From an uncultured Eubacteriales bacterium (lineage in GTDB: Bacteria > Bacillota > Clostridia > Oscillospirales > Oscillospiraceae), in assembly GCA_905205195.1 (NCBI GenBank), contig CAJLCS010000078.1:1-8740 (forward strand): a stretch of 8,740 bases of DNA. The letters are read 5' to 3'. Under the pieces are notes generated by a model that was not told the DNA's origin, did no database searches, and worked only from the letters and a program-made list of their open reading frames with translations. The translations under genes were made by a program, and so were the position numbers. This document shows, piece after piece, positions 1 to 5,410 of the stretch; the first letter of the stretch is position 1; every line of letters starts with the position of its first letter.

Positions 1-50
1 ATGATCATGGCGATGGCCATAACCAGGCACAGAATCTTGGTCTTCTTCAT
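1..50 (-). CDS. N-terminus of an exported or membrane-anchored protein (partial)
   Basis: Only the first 16 codons lie in the window; the rest continues past position 1. The peptide begins MKKTKILCLVMAIAMI: a lysine-rich start followed by a hydrophobic stretch, which is the pattern of a Sec signal peptide or N-terminal anchor. A cysteine at residue 8 is probably too early for a lipobox. I chose the ATG at 50-48 because AAGG at 63-60 lies 9 bases upstream; the in-frame ATG at 59-57 touches that AAGG and would leave no spacing. A good promoter at 141-169 supports a real gene here. Its function cannot be told. Confidence 0.6.
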   Translation of the reverse strand, partial: MKKTKILCLVMAIAMI

Positions 51-105
51 TCTTTTCATCCTTACTTTCGTGTAGTGTTACAGATGTCGAATCTTGTTAC
101 AATCA

Positions 106-124
106 TTGTACTCAAGAAGTACAA
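106..124 (-). promoter_or_regulatory. Perfect inverted repeat downstream of a promoter (operator or leader hairpin)
   Basis: TTGTACT (106-112) and AGTACAA (118-124) form 7-bp arms around a 5-base centre. The repeat starts 16 bases downstream of the -10 box at 141-146, so it lies in the early transcribed region of the gene that begins at position 50. It could be a repressor site blocking promoter clearance, or a hairpin in the 5' leader. There is no U-tract after it, so it is not a terminator. I do not recognise it as a named regulator's site. Confidence 0.4.
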
Positions 125-140
125 CCTCTGTACGTTTTGT

Positions 141-169
141 ATTATAGCACGGTGTTCGCATCTTGTAAA
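141..169 (-). promoter_or_regulatory. Sigma-A promoter for the partial exported-protein gene
   Basis: On the minus strand TTTACA (169-164) is followed by a 17-base spacer and a perfect TATAAT (146-141). Transcription should begin near 134, giving a leader of about 85 bases before the start at 50. The spacing and the perfect -10 make this one of the strongest promoters in the window. Confidence 0.75.
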
Positions 170-217
170 TACGAATATTTCACCAAAACTAGCCCCCTGT
201 TTTTATGCATTATATAC

Positions 218-264
218 AAAAAGCAGGGCGGCAGCCTGCTTGCGCGGCCACCGCCCTGTTTTTT
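218..264 (-). terminator. Intrinsic terminator after hsp20, probably bidirectional
   Basis: CAGGGCGG (224-231) pairs with CCGCCCTG (251-258) around a GC-rich 19-base loop. On the minus strand the stem is followed after one C by five T (222-218). On the plus strand it is followed by six T (259-264), so it can stop transcription from either side. It sits 17 bases past the hsp20 stop and separates hsp20 from the next promoter. Confidence 0.8.
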
Positions 265-280
265 CAATTAAAGCTCGTCT

Positions 281-718
281 TTACTCAATCTCAAGAATGT
301 TCCGCTTAGGCAGCTGCTTCTGGACGTTCTTGGGAACACTAATCTGCAGGATGCCGCTCTCAAACCGGGCGTGCATATCCTCGATGGTCACATTCTCGCC
401 CACATAGAAGCTCCGGCTCATGGCACCGGCGTAGCGCTCCTGGCGGATGTAGCGGCCCTTCTTGTCCTGCTCGTCCTTGTCCACGCCCTTGGCGGCGCTG
501 ATGGTCAGGTAACCGTTCTGCAGCTCAATCTGGACGTCGTCCTTCTTGAAGCCGGGCAGATCAATATCCAGCTCGTAGGTATTCTCCGTCTCCCGGATAT
601 CGGTCTTCATCAGATTCTTGGCGTGCTTGCCGAACAGCTCGCTGTGGCGGTTGTTGAACATCGCGTCCATATCAAACATATCATCAAACAGGTTCTCACC
701 GAAAATGCTAGGCAACAT
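281..718 (-). CDS. Small heat-shock protein, Hsp20/alpha-crystallin family
   Basis: This is an ATP-independent holdase that binds unfolding proteins in the cytoplasm and forms large oligomers. At 145 residues it has the usual length for the bacterial family. Residues 1-37 are a Phe/Met/Asp-rich N-terminal arm. Residues about 38-130 are the alpha-crystallin domain, with the family features ELDIDLPGFKKDDV (49-62), NGYLTI (68-73) and the closing signature A117-R-F-E-S-G122-I-L124, followed by SVPK. The C-terminal tail (NILEIE) carries a degenerate I-x-I-like oligomerisation motif. The start is an ATG with GGAGGA (731-726) seven bases upstream. The gene is monocistronic, with its own promoter and terminator. 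A CIRCE operator over the promoter implies heat induction through HrcA. The family is certain; which numbered paralogue it is cannot be told. Confidence 0.95.
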   Translation of the reverse strand: MLPSIFGENLFDDMFDMDAMFNNRHSELFGKHAKNLMKTDIRETENTYELDIDLPGFKKDDVQIELQNGYLTISAAKGVDKDEQDKKGRYIRQERYAGAMSRSFYVGENVTIEDMHARFESGILQISVPKNVQKQLPKRNILEIE

Positions 719-834
719 AAGTCATTCCTCCAAAAAACTCTATTCGCACCCGGAACGGAGGTTCCGGTTTGTGGCATTGTTTCGTTCCGTCCTTCCGGAG
801 TCCTTCCGGATTCCTTCTCTCTCGGAACACCTAG
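719..834 (-). promoter_or_regulatory. hsp20 5' leader with hairpins and ribosome binding site
   Basis: The leader is about 110 bases from the predicted start point near 828. It contains a perfect 7-bp hairpin, CCGGAAC (750-756) and GTTCCGG (761-767), whose 4-base loop reads CTCC in the RNA. With its neighbouring stem base it gives CCUCC, the complement of the GGAGG at 731-727. A second long-range pairing is possible between GUUCCG (828-823) and CGGAAC (789-784). The segment between them has TCCGGAAGGA twice in tandem, 11 bases apart. This may be a temperature-sensitive leader, but that is inference. Confidence 0.4.
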
Positions 835-862
835 ACTATACCACCATTTTTAGCACTGTCAA
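835..862 (-). promoter_or_regulatory. Sigma-A promoter of hsp20
   Basis: The minus strand carries a perfect -35 TTGACA (862-857), a 16-base spacer and -10 TATAGT (840-835). The -35 box lies inside the CIRCE element, so HrcA binding would exclude RNA polymerase. Confidence 0.8.
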
Positions 863-876
863 GAGGAGAGTGCTAA
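850..876. promoter_or_regulatory. CIRCE element (HrcA operator)
   Basis: TTAGCACTG (850-858), nine bases, then GAGTGCTAA (868-876) match the CIRCE consensus TTAGCACTC-N9-GAGTGCTAA at 17 of 18 arm positions, with the exact spacing. The symmetry continues outward as T/A for two more bases on each side. CIRCE is the binding site of the HrcA repressor, classically found before groESL and dnaK operons. Here it controls hsp20. Confidence 0.92.
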
Positions 877-910
877 AATTTTTTGATTTTTTTTCAGAGA
901 CCGTACGCGC

Positions 911-938
911 AAAAAAGCCTCCCGCAAAAGCGGGAGGC
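911..938 (-). terminator. Intrinsic terminator of pnp
   Basis: A perfect 9-bp stem, GCCTCCCGC (917-925) with GCGGGAGGC (930-938), closes a 4-base loop. Six T follow on the minus strand (916-911). It starts 16 bases beyond the pnp stop and isolates the hsp20 promoter from upstream transcription. Confidence 0.93.
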
Positions 939-954
939 CCGTTCTATTGGTTTC

Positions 955-3075
955 TTACTTTCCGGCCATTTCCTTCAGCGCATCCTTGCGGCTGAAGTTG
1001 GCGCGGCCCTTTTCGTCGAAGCCCATGAACTTCACCCAGGTCATATCGCCCAGGTTCAGCACGTCCTCCACCTTCTCCACCCGGTGGTTATCCAGCTTGG
1101 AGATGTGGACCATGCCGTCGTGGCCCGGGGCGATTTCCACAAAGGCGCCGATGGGCAGAATCCGCACCACCTTGCCGTAGTACAGCTTGCCGACCTCGGG
1201 GACAAAGCAGATGTCGTCCACCATCTTCTTGGCCGCGTAGGCCGCCGCGGAATCCACCGCGGAGATGAACACGGAGCCGTCGTCGTCGATGTCCACCTTG
1301 GCGCCGGTGTCGGCGCAGATCTTCTGGATGGTCTTGCCGCCGGAGCCGATGACCTCCCGGATCTTGTCCACGGGGATCTTCAGGGACAGCATCTTGGGCG
1401 CGTACTCGGAAACCTCAGGCCGGGGCTCGCTGATGCAGGGCAGCATGATCTCGTTGAGAATCTCCAGCCGGGCCTTGCGGCAGCGCTCCAGGGCGTCGGC
1501 GATGATTTCCATGGTCAGGCCCTTGTTCTTCAGGTCCATCTGGATGGCGGTGACGCCTTCGGTGGTACCGGCCACCTTGAAGTCCATTTCGCCGTGGAAG
1601 TCTTCCACGCCCTGAATGTCGGTGAAGGTTCTCCACTCGCCGGTCTCCTGATCGGAGATCAGGCCGCAGGAAATGCCGGCCACCGGCCGCTTGATGGGCA
1701 CGCCGGCATCCATCAGAGCCAGCGTGGAGCCGCAGATGGAGCCCTGAGAGGTGGAACCGTTGGAGGACAGCACCTCGGAAACCACCCGGATGGCGTAGGG
1801 GAACTCCTCCACGGAGGGAATCACGGGCAGCAGAGCCTTCTCCGCCAGGGCGCCGTGGCCGATTTCGCGGCGGGAGGTGGACCGGGCGGCCCGGGCCTCG
1901 CCGGTGGAGTAGGCGGGGAAGTTATAGTGGTGAATGTACCGCTTGGTATCCTCGGGATAGATGGTATCCAGCTTCTGGGCCGCGGACAGGGTGTTCAGGG
2001 TGCAGATGGACAGGACCTGGGTCTGGCCGCGGGTGAACAGGCCGGAGCCGTGAACCCGGGGCAGCACGCCGACCTCGGCATCCAGCGGACGGATTTCGTC
2101 CATAGAGCGGCCGTCCACACGCTTGCCGGCCAGCAGCCACTTCTTGACGACCTTCTTCTGCATCTTGTACAGGCAGACGTCGATGTTGATGTCGAAATCC
2201 TCGTACTTGTCGGCGAATTTCTCGGCGAAATCCCGGCGGGCGGCGTTCAGGCGCTCCTCCCGGATGTTCTTGTCGTCGGTATCCAGGGCGTTTTCGATCT
2301 GGTCCATGCCGTAGGCGCACAGGTCGTCCAGCAGGTCATGGTTCACGGCGGCCTTCTCGAAGGTGAACTTGGGCTTGCCGATCTCGGCCACGATGGAGTT
2401 GATGAACTTCACGATCTCCATGTTGGTCTCGTGGGCCACCCGGATGGCTTCCAGCACGATGGCCTCGGGGGCTTCCTTGGCCTCGGTCTCGATCATGACC
2501 ACCTTCTCAAAGGTGGAGGAAATGCACACGAAGCAGTCGCTGGCCTCCCGCTCATCGGCGGAGGGGTTGATGATATAGCGGTCGCCCAGATGGGCCACGT
2601 TGGTGGTGGCCACGGGGCCGTTCCAGGGCACGTCGGAGGATGCGATGGCGATGGAGGCGCCCAGGGACGCCACGATCTCCACGGGGTTTTCGTAGTCGTT
2701 GGCCAGCACGGTGCAGGTCACCACCACGTCGTTACGCAGCTCTTCGTCGAACAGCGGACGCATGGGCCGGTCGATGATCCGGCTGTTGAGGATGCCCCGC
2801 TCGGAAGGCTTGCCCTCCCGGCGGTTGAAGGAGCCGGGAATCCGGCCCACGGAATACATCCGCTCTTCAAACTCGATGGTCAGCGGGAAGTAGTCGATGC
2901 CGGGCTTGGGGTCCGGGGAGCAGGTCAGAGTGGTCAGCACCACGGTGTCGCCGTAGCGGCAGATGCACTCGGAGTCGGCCAGCTCGGCCACCTTGCCGGT
3001 TTCCACGGTGAAGGGGCGGCCGCCGATTTCCATCTCAAAAACCTTGTGATTGGGAAATTGCTTGTGGGTAATCAT
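955..3075 (-). CDS. pnp: Polynucleotide phosphorylase (3'-5' exoribonuclease)
   Basis: This 706-residue enzyme degrades RNA from the 3' end with phosphate, releasing nucleoside diphosphates; it works as a trimer in the cytoplasm and takes part in mRNA decay. The first RNase PH-like domain contains FEERMYSVGRIPGSF and RREGKPSERGIL. A helical linker follows, then the catalytic second RNase PH domain with RREIGHGALAEKALLP and the D492-x5-D498 pair in EDFHGEMDFKVAGT, matching the catalytic aspartates of the family. A KH domain with GSGG at 577-580 and a C-terminal S1 domain from about residue 628 complete the standard layout. I chose the ATG at 3075 because AAGGAGGA (3088-3081) precedes it by five bases. 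An upstream in-frame start at 3129 would add 18 unconserved residues and run through the leader stem-loop. It lies downstream of rpsO, the widespread order, and ends in a strong terminator. Confidence 0.98.
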   Translation of the reverse strand: MITHKQFPNHKVFEMEIGGRPFTVETGKVAELADSECICRYGDTVVLTTLTCSPDPKPGIDYFPLTIEFEERMYSVGRIPGSFNRREGKPSERGILNSRIIDRPMRPLFDEELRNDVVVTCTVLANDYENPVEIVASLGASIAIASSDVPWNGPVATTNVAHLGDRYIINPSADEREASDCFVCISSTFEKVVMIETEAKEAPEAIVLEAIRVAHETNMEIVKFINSIVAEIGKPKFTFEKAAVNHDLLDDLCAYGMDQIENALDTDDKNIREERLNAARRDFAEKFADKYEDFDINIDVCLYKMQKKVVKKWLLAGKRVDGRSMDEIRPLDAEVGVLPRVHGSGLFTRGQTQVLSICTLNTLSAAQKLDTIYPEDTKRYIHHYNFPAYSTGEARAARSTSRREIGHGALAEKALLPVIPSVEEFPYAIRVVSEVLSSNGSTSQGSICGSTLALMDAGVPIKRPVAGISCGLISDQETGEWRTFTDIQGVEDFHGEMDFKVAGTTEGVTAIQMDLKNKGLTMEIIADALERCRKARLEILNEIMLPCISEPRPEVSEYAPKMLSLKIPVDKIREVIGSGGKTIQKICADTGAKVDIDDDGSVFISAVDSAAAYAAKKMVDDICFVPEVGKLYYGKVVRILPIGAFVEIAPGHDGMVHISKLDNHRVEKVEDVLNLGDMTWVKFMGFDEKGRANFSRKDALKEMAGK

Positions 3076-3101
3076 GTTGTTCCTCCTTATTTTTGTTTTC
3101 T

Positions 3102-3170
3102 CGGGAGGTTTAGCACTTGAAACTGGCACCGCTGCTGCGGCGCTACTTTCAACTGCTAAAGCGGCTCCCG
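3102..3170 (-). promoter_or_regulatory. Long imperfect stem-loop in the pnp leader
   Basis: Nested inverted repeats make one extended hairpin. CGGGAG (3102-3107) pairs with CTCCCG (3165-3170). TTTAGCA (3109-3115) pairs with TGCTAAA (3154-3160). TTGAAA (3117-3122) pairs with TTTCAA (3147-3152). The apical stem is 3126-3132 with 3137-3143, with one G-U pair in the transcript and a 4-base loop. That gives about 26 pairs with small internal loops, ending 26 bases before the pnp start. No U-tract follows, so it is not a terminator. By analogy with the E. coli pnp leader, a double-stranded stem cut by RNase III and used for autoregulation by PNPase, it may be a processing and feedback element. That role is inferred. 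Confidence 0.6.
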
Positions 3171-3188
3171 ATGGTCTTGGAATTCCTG

Positions 3189-3215
3189 AAAAAGGGCGAC
3201 CGAGGTCGCCCTTTT
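3189..3215 (-). terminator. Intrinsic terminator between rpsO and pnp
   Basis: GGGCGAC (3194-3200) and GTCGCCC (3205-3211) close a 4-base loop. Four further A-T pairs extend the stem, and five T lie on the minus strand (3193-3189). It begins 6 bases after the rpsO stop. I find no convincing promoter between it and pnp, so pnp expression probably relies on read-through here. Confidence 0.85.
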
Positions 3216-3221
3216 CAAAAC

Positions 3222-3488
3222 TTACTTCCGGATGCCCAGCTTCGCAATGATCGCACGATAGCGGTTAATGTCCTTCTTAGCCAGATAGTCCAGCATATTG
3301 CGGCGCTTACCGACCATCATCAGCAGACCGCGGCGGGAGTGGTTGTCGTGCTTGTGCTCACGCAGATGCTCGGTCAGCTCGTTGATGCGGGCGGTCAGGA
3401 TGGCAATCTGGACCTCGGGAGAGCCGGTATCGCCTTCGTGGGTTGCGTTTTCCAGGATGACCTGGGTCTTTTTTTCCTTCTGGATCAT
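3222..3488 (-). CDS. rpsO: 30S ribosomal protein S15
   Basis: S15 is an early-binding protein of the 30S subunit that holds a three-way junction of 16S rRNA and contacts 23S rRNA at a subunit bridge. The 88-residue product matches the family length of about 89. It carries the conserved core GDTGSPEVQIAILTARI, then LTEHLREHKHDNHSRRGLL and the closing MVGKRRNMLDYL block. I chose the ATG at 3488: AAAGGTGG lies eight bases upstream. A GTG four codons earlier, at 3500, overlaps that binding site and is unlikely. The gene has its own promoter (3613-3641), a structured leader and a terminator, and sits between ribF and pnp as in many bacteria. S15 commonly represses its own translation by binding its leader. 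Confidence 0.98.
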   Translation of the reverse strand: MIQKEKKTQVILENATHEGDTGSPEVQIAILTARINELTEHLREHKHDNHSRRGLLMMVGKRRNMLDYLAKKDINRYRAIIAKLGIRK

Positions 3489-3514
3489 AATGGGTTCCAC
3501 CTTTCAAAAATTTC

Positions 3515-3605
3515 GCCCCGGCAGCTAAGGGAAGGTCAGTGGAATGCCCCGAAGGGGCGGTATCCTGTCTCTGAGCTGCGGGCAGCAGTTCCCTGGCATA
3601 GCCAG
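3515..3605 (-). promoter_or_regulatory. Structured rpsO leader, candidate S15 autoregulatory RNA
   Basis: The leader is about 117 bases. A 5' end hairpin pairs 3601-3605 with 3593-3597. A 10-bp helix pairs 3574-3583 with 3515-3518 and 3521-3526, with a 2-base bulge. Inside it, 3571-3573 can pair with 3537-3539. An inner 5-bp hairpin, GCCCC (3546-3550) with GGGGC (3554-3558), carries a UUCG-type tip. The structure ends 15 bases before the AAAGGTGG ribosome binding site. S15 leaders are known in several unrelated forms. I infer this role from position and structure and do not recognise a specific class. Confidence 0.5.
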
Positions 3606-3612
3606 TGACGCT

Positions 3613-3641
3613 ATCATATCACGATTTTGCCCAAAAGTAAA
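3613..3641 (-). promoter_or_regulatory. Sigma-A promoter of rpsO (extended -10)
   Basis: TTTACT (3641-3636), a 17-base spacer, then TATGAT (3618-3613) preceded by TGA, which is an extended -10. It begins 10 bases past the ribF stop, with no terminator between, so rpsO can be read from this promoter and from the upstream operon. Confidence 0.75.
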
Positions 3642-3650
3642 GGAAAATTT

Positions 3651-4544
3651 TCATCCTTTCCCCAGCAAATCCAGGGTCTCGGCGGCATTTTGCCGGATGG
3701 CCGCCTGCAGCGCCTCCAGCGACGGGAATTTCTGCTCCGGACGGAGAAAACGGAAAAATTCCAGCGTCAGCATCCTGCCGTACAGGTCCCCGTTGAAGCC
3801 CAGCAGCCACGGCTCCACCGTGACGCCGGTGCCGTCCACCGTGGGCCGGGTGCCCACGTTGGTCACCGCCGGATAGGTTTTCCCGCCGGTTTCCGCCCGG
3901 CAGGCGTACACGCCGAACCGGGGCACCAGCAGCCCGTCAGGCAGCAGCAGATTGGCCGTGGGCGTGCCGAGCTTCCGGCCCAGCGCCCGTCCGTGGACCA
4001 CCGTGCCGGTAAGCAGATGGGGATGGCCCAGAAACGCCGCCGTCCGCTCCATATCGCCGGATTCCAGCAGCGTCCGGATATAGGTGGAGGAAACGGCAAT
4101 GCCGTCCACCCGCTGCTCCGGAATCACCGTGCAGGGAATGCCGTCGGCCCGGCAGGCCGCCGCCAGCAGGGCGGCATTGCCCTCCCCCCGGCTGCCGAAG
4201 GAAAAATCGTGGCCGCAGACCAGCCCCGCCGCGCCGTACTCCCGTCGGAGCATCCGGTAGAAGTCCTGCCAGGGCATGGTCATCATAGCCCGGTCAAAGG
4301 GGAGAAACAGCACCTTTTCAATGCCGAAAAGCCGGGAAATCAACCGTTTCCGGTCCTCAATCGTGTTGATCAGCGGCGGCGTCCGGCCAAACACCAGCGT
4401 ATCGGGGTGGACGGAAAAGGTAATGACCCCCGGCACGGCGCCGGTTTCCGCCGCCAGCCGGACGCACTCCCGCAGCAGGGCACCGTGGCCCCGGTGGACG
4501 CCGTCAAAAAAGCCCAGCGCGTAAATTGTTTTCTCGTTTGTCAC
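3651..4544 (-). CDS. ribF: Bifunctional riboflavin kinase / FAD synthetase
   Basis: This enzyme phosphorylates riboflavin to FMN and then adenylylates FMN to FAD. The 297-residue protein has the usual two-domain layout. The N-terminal nucleotidyltransferase domain shows GFFDGVHRGH (11-20), GHDFSFG (111-117) and SSTYIR (152-157). The C-terminal riboflavin kinase domain starts near residue 179 and shows GRKLGTPTAN (189-198), NVGTRPTV and FNGDLYG. Where family members usually read VEVHLL around the catalytic glutamate, this one reads VEPWLL: the glutamate is kept, but Val-His is replaced by Pro-Trp. The GTG start overlaps the truB stop as GTGA, with GAGGTGG (4558-4552) seven bases upstream. It is followed directly by the rpsO promoter. 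Confidence 0.96.
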   Translation of the reverse strand: MTNEKTIYALGFFDGVHRGHGALLRECVRLAAETGAVPGVITFSVHPDTLVFGRTPPLINTIEDRKRLISRLFGIEKVLFLPFDRAMMTMPWQDFYRMLRREYGAAGLVCGHDFSFGSRGEGNAALLAAACRADGIPCTVIPEQRVDGIAVSSTYIRTLLESGDMERTAAFLGHPHLLTGTVVHGRALGRKLGTPTANLLLPDGLLVPRFGVYACRAETGGKTYPAVTNVGTRPTVDGTGVTVEPWLLGFNGDLYGRMLTLEFFRFLRPEQKFPSLEALQAAIRQNAAETLDLLGKG

Positions 4545-5410
4545 GGCTGCGCCACCTCAAAAAAGCTTTTTACCGTTTTCATCACGCCGCCTTCCACCCG
4601 GCCCAGCATCAGGAAGGCGCCGTCGGCGGCGTAGACCCGATAGCGTCCCTCCGCCGCCGGGAAGGAAAAGTCCGCCCCGTTGCGGGCGCATTTTTCCTGC
4701 CTGGCCGTCAGCGTTACCGCCGGATCTGCGGCAAACAGGCTGTCCACCGGCCGGAGGAAGGTCTCCGGCGCGTCCGTTTCCAGCAGCGTTTGCAGCGCCA
4801 CCGCCTCGTCGATCCTGTAGGCCCCCGCCTGGACCCGCCGCAGCGCAGCCATGCAGCCGCCGCAGCCCAGCGCCGCGCCGATGTCCCGGCACAGCGTCCG
4901 GATATAGGTGCCCTTGGAGCAGCGGACCCGCAGGAGAGCGGTGTCGCCGGAAAAGCCGGTGCATTCCAGCTCCGGAATCTCGATGTCCCGGGGCTGCCGC
5001 TCGATTTCCTTGCCCTGCCGGGCCAAATCGCAGAGCTTCCGCCCGCCCACCTTCAGCGCCGAATACATGGGGGGAATCTGCTGAATGTGCCCCCGGAACC
5101 GGGGCAGCACCGCCAGCAGGTCCGCCTCCGTCACCGTCACCGGCGACCGGCGCAGCACGGTGCCGGTCACGTCCTCGGTGTCCGTTTCCAGCCCCAGCCG
5201 GAGCGCGGCCTCGTAGGTTTTTTCCGCGTGTTCAAAAAATTCCACCGCCCGGGTGGCCCGGCCCACGAACACCGGCAGCACGCCGGTGGCCATGGGGTCC
5301 AGCGTGCCGCCGTGGCCGATGCGCCGGGTGCCGAAGACCCGCCGCAGCCGGGCCGTCACGTCCTGACTGGTCCAGTCGGCGGGCTTGTCCACAATGACGA
5401 TTCCGTTCAC
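4541..5410 (-). CDS. truB: tRNA pseudouridine(55) synthase
   Basis: TruB converts U55 in the T-loop of tRNAs to pseudouridine and also acts as a tRNA-folding chaperone. The 289-residue protein begins MNGIVIVDKPADWTSQDV. It carries the catalytic aspartate D38 in GGTLDPMATGVLP, the YSALKVGGRKLCDLARQGK block and KGTYIRTLCRDIG, all standard for the family. The C-terminal 70 residues or so form the usual smaller RNA-binding domain. The start is GTG, overlapping the nrnA stop by four bases (GTGA), with GGAGG (5422-5418) seven bases upstream. Its 3' end overlaps the ribF start in the same way, so the three genes are probably translationally coupled. Confidence 0.97.
   Translation of the reverse strand: MNGIVIVDKPADWTSQDVTARLRRVFGTRRIGHGGTLDPMATGVLPVFVGRATRAVEFFEHAEKTYEAALRLGLETDTEDVTGTVLRRSPVTVTEADLLAVLPRFRGHIQQIPPMYSALKVGGRKLCDLARQGKEIERQPRDIEIPELECTGFSGDTALLRVRCSKGTYIRTLCRDIGAALGCGGCMAALRRVQAGAYRIDEAVALQTLLETDAPETFLRPVDSLFAADPAVTLTARQEKCARNGADFSFPAAEGRYRVYAADGAFLMLGRVEGGVMKTVKSFFEVAQP

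Noticed and set aside
147..163. LexA-type box between the -35 and -10 of the first promoter
   Set aside because: A CGAAC half-site is present on the minus strand, but the second half does not match GTTCG.
883..3120. A 745-codon open frame on the plus strand opposite pnp
   Set aside because: It is antisense to a clearly conserved pnp. Its translation is a low-complexity Gly/His/Val/Leu/Ala mix produced by the GC-ending codons of pnp, with no domain or ribosome binding site.
3076..3129. Extended N-terminus of PNPase starting at 3129
   Set aside because: The extra 18 residues are not family-like and cross the leader stem-loop; AAGGAGGA sits correctly for the ATG at 3075.
3109..3160. TTTAGCA and TGCTAAA in the pnp leader as a second CIRCE
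   Set aside because: The arms resemble CIRCE (TTAGCA / GTGCTAA), but they are 38 bases apart instead of around nine, and the left arm departs from consensus. They belong to the larger stem-loop.
3489..3500. GTG at 3500 as the rpsO start
   Set aside because: It overlaps the AAAGGTGG binding site that serves the ATG at 3488, and S15 proteins begin at that methionine.
4560..4571. AAAAAGCTTTTT palindrome at the end of truB as a terminator
   Set aside because: It is A/T only apart from the central GC, cannot form a stable stem, and lies inside coding sequence just before the ribF ribosome binding site.
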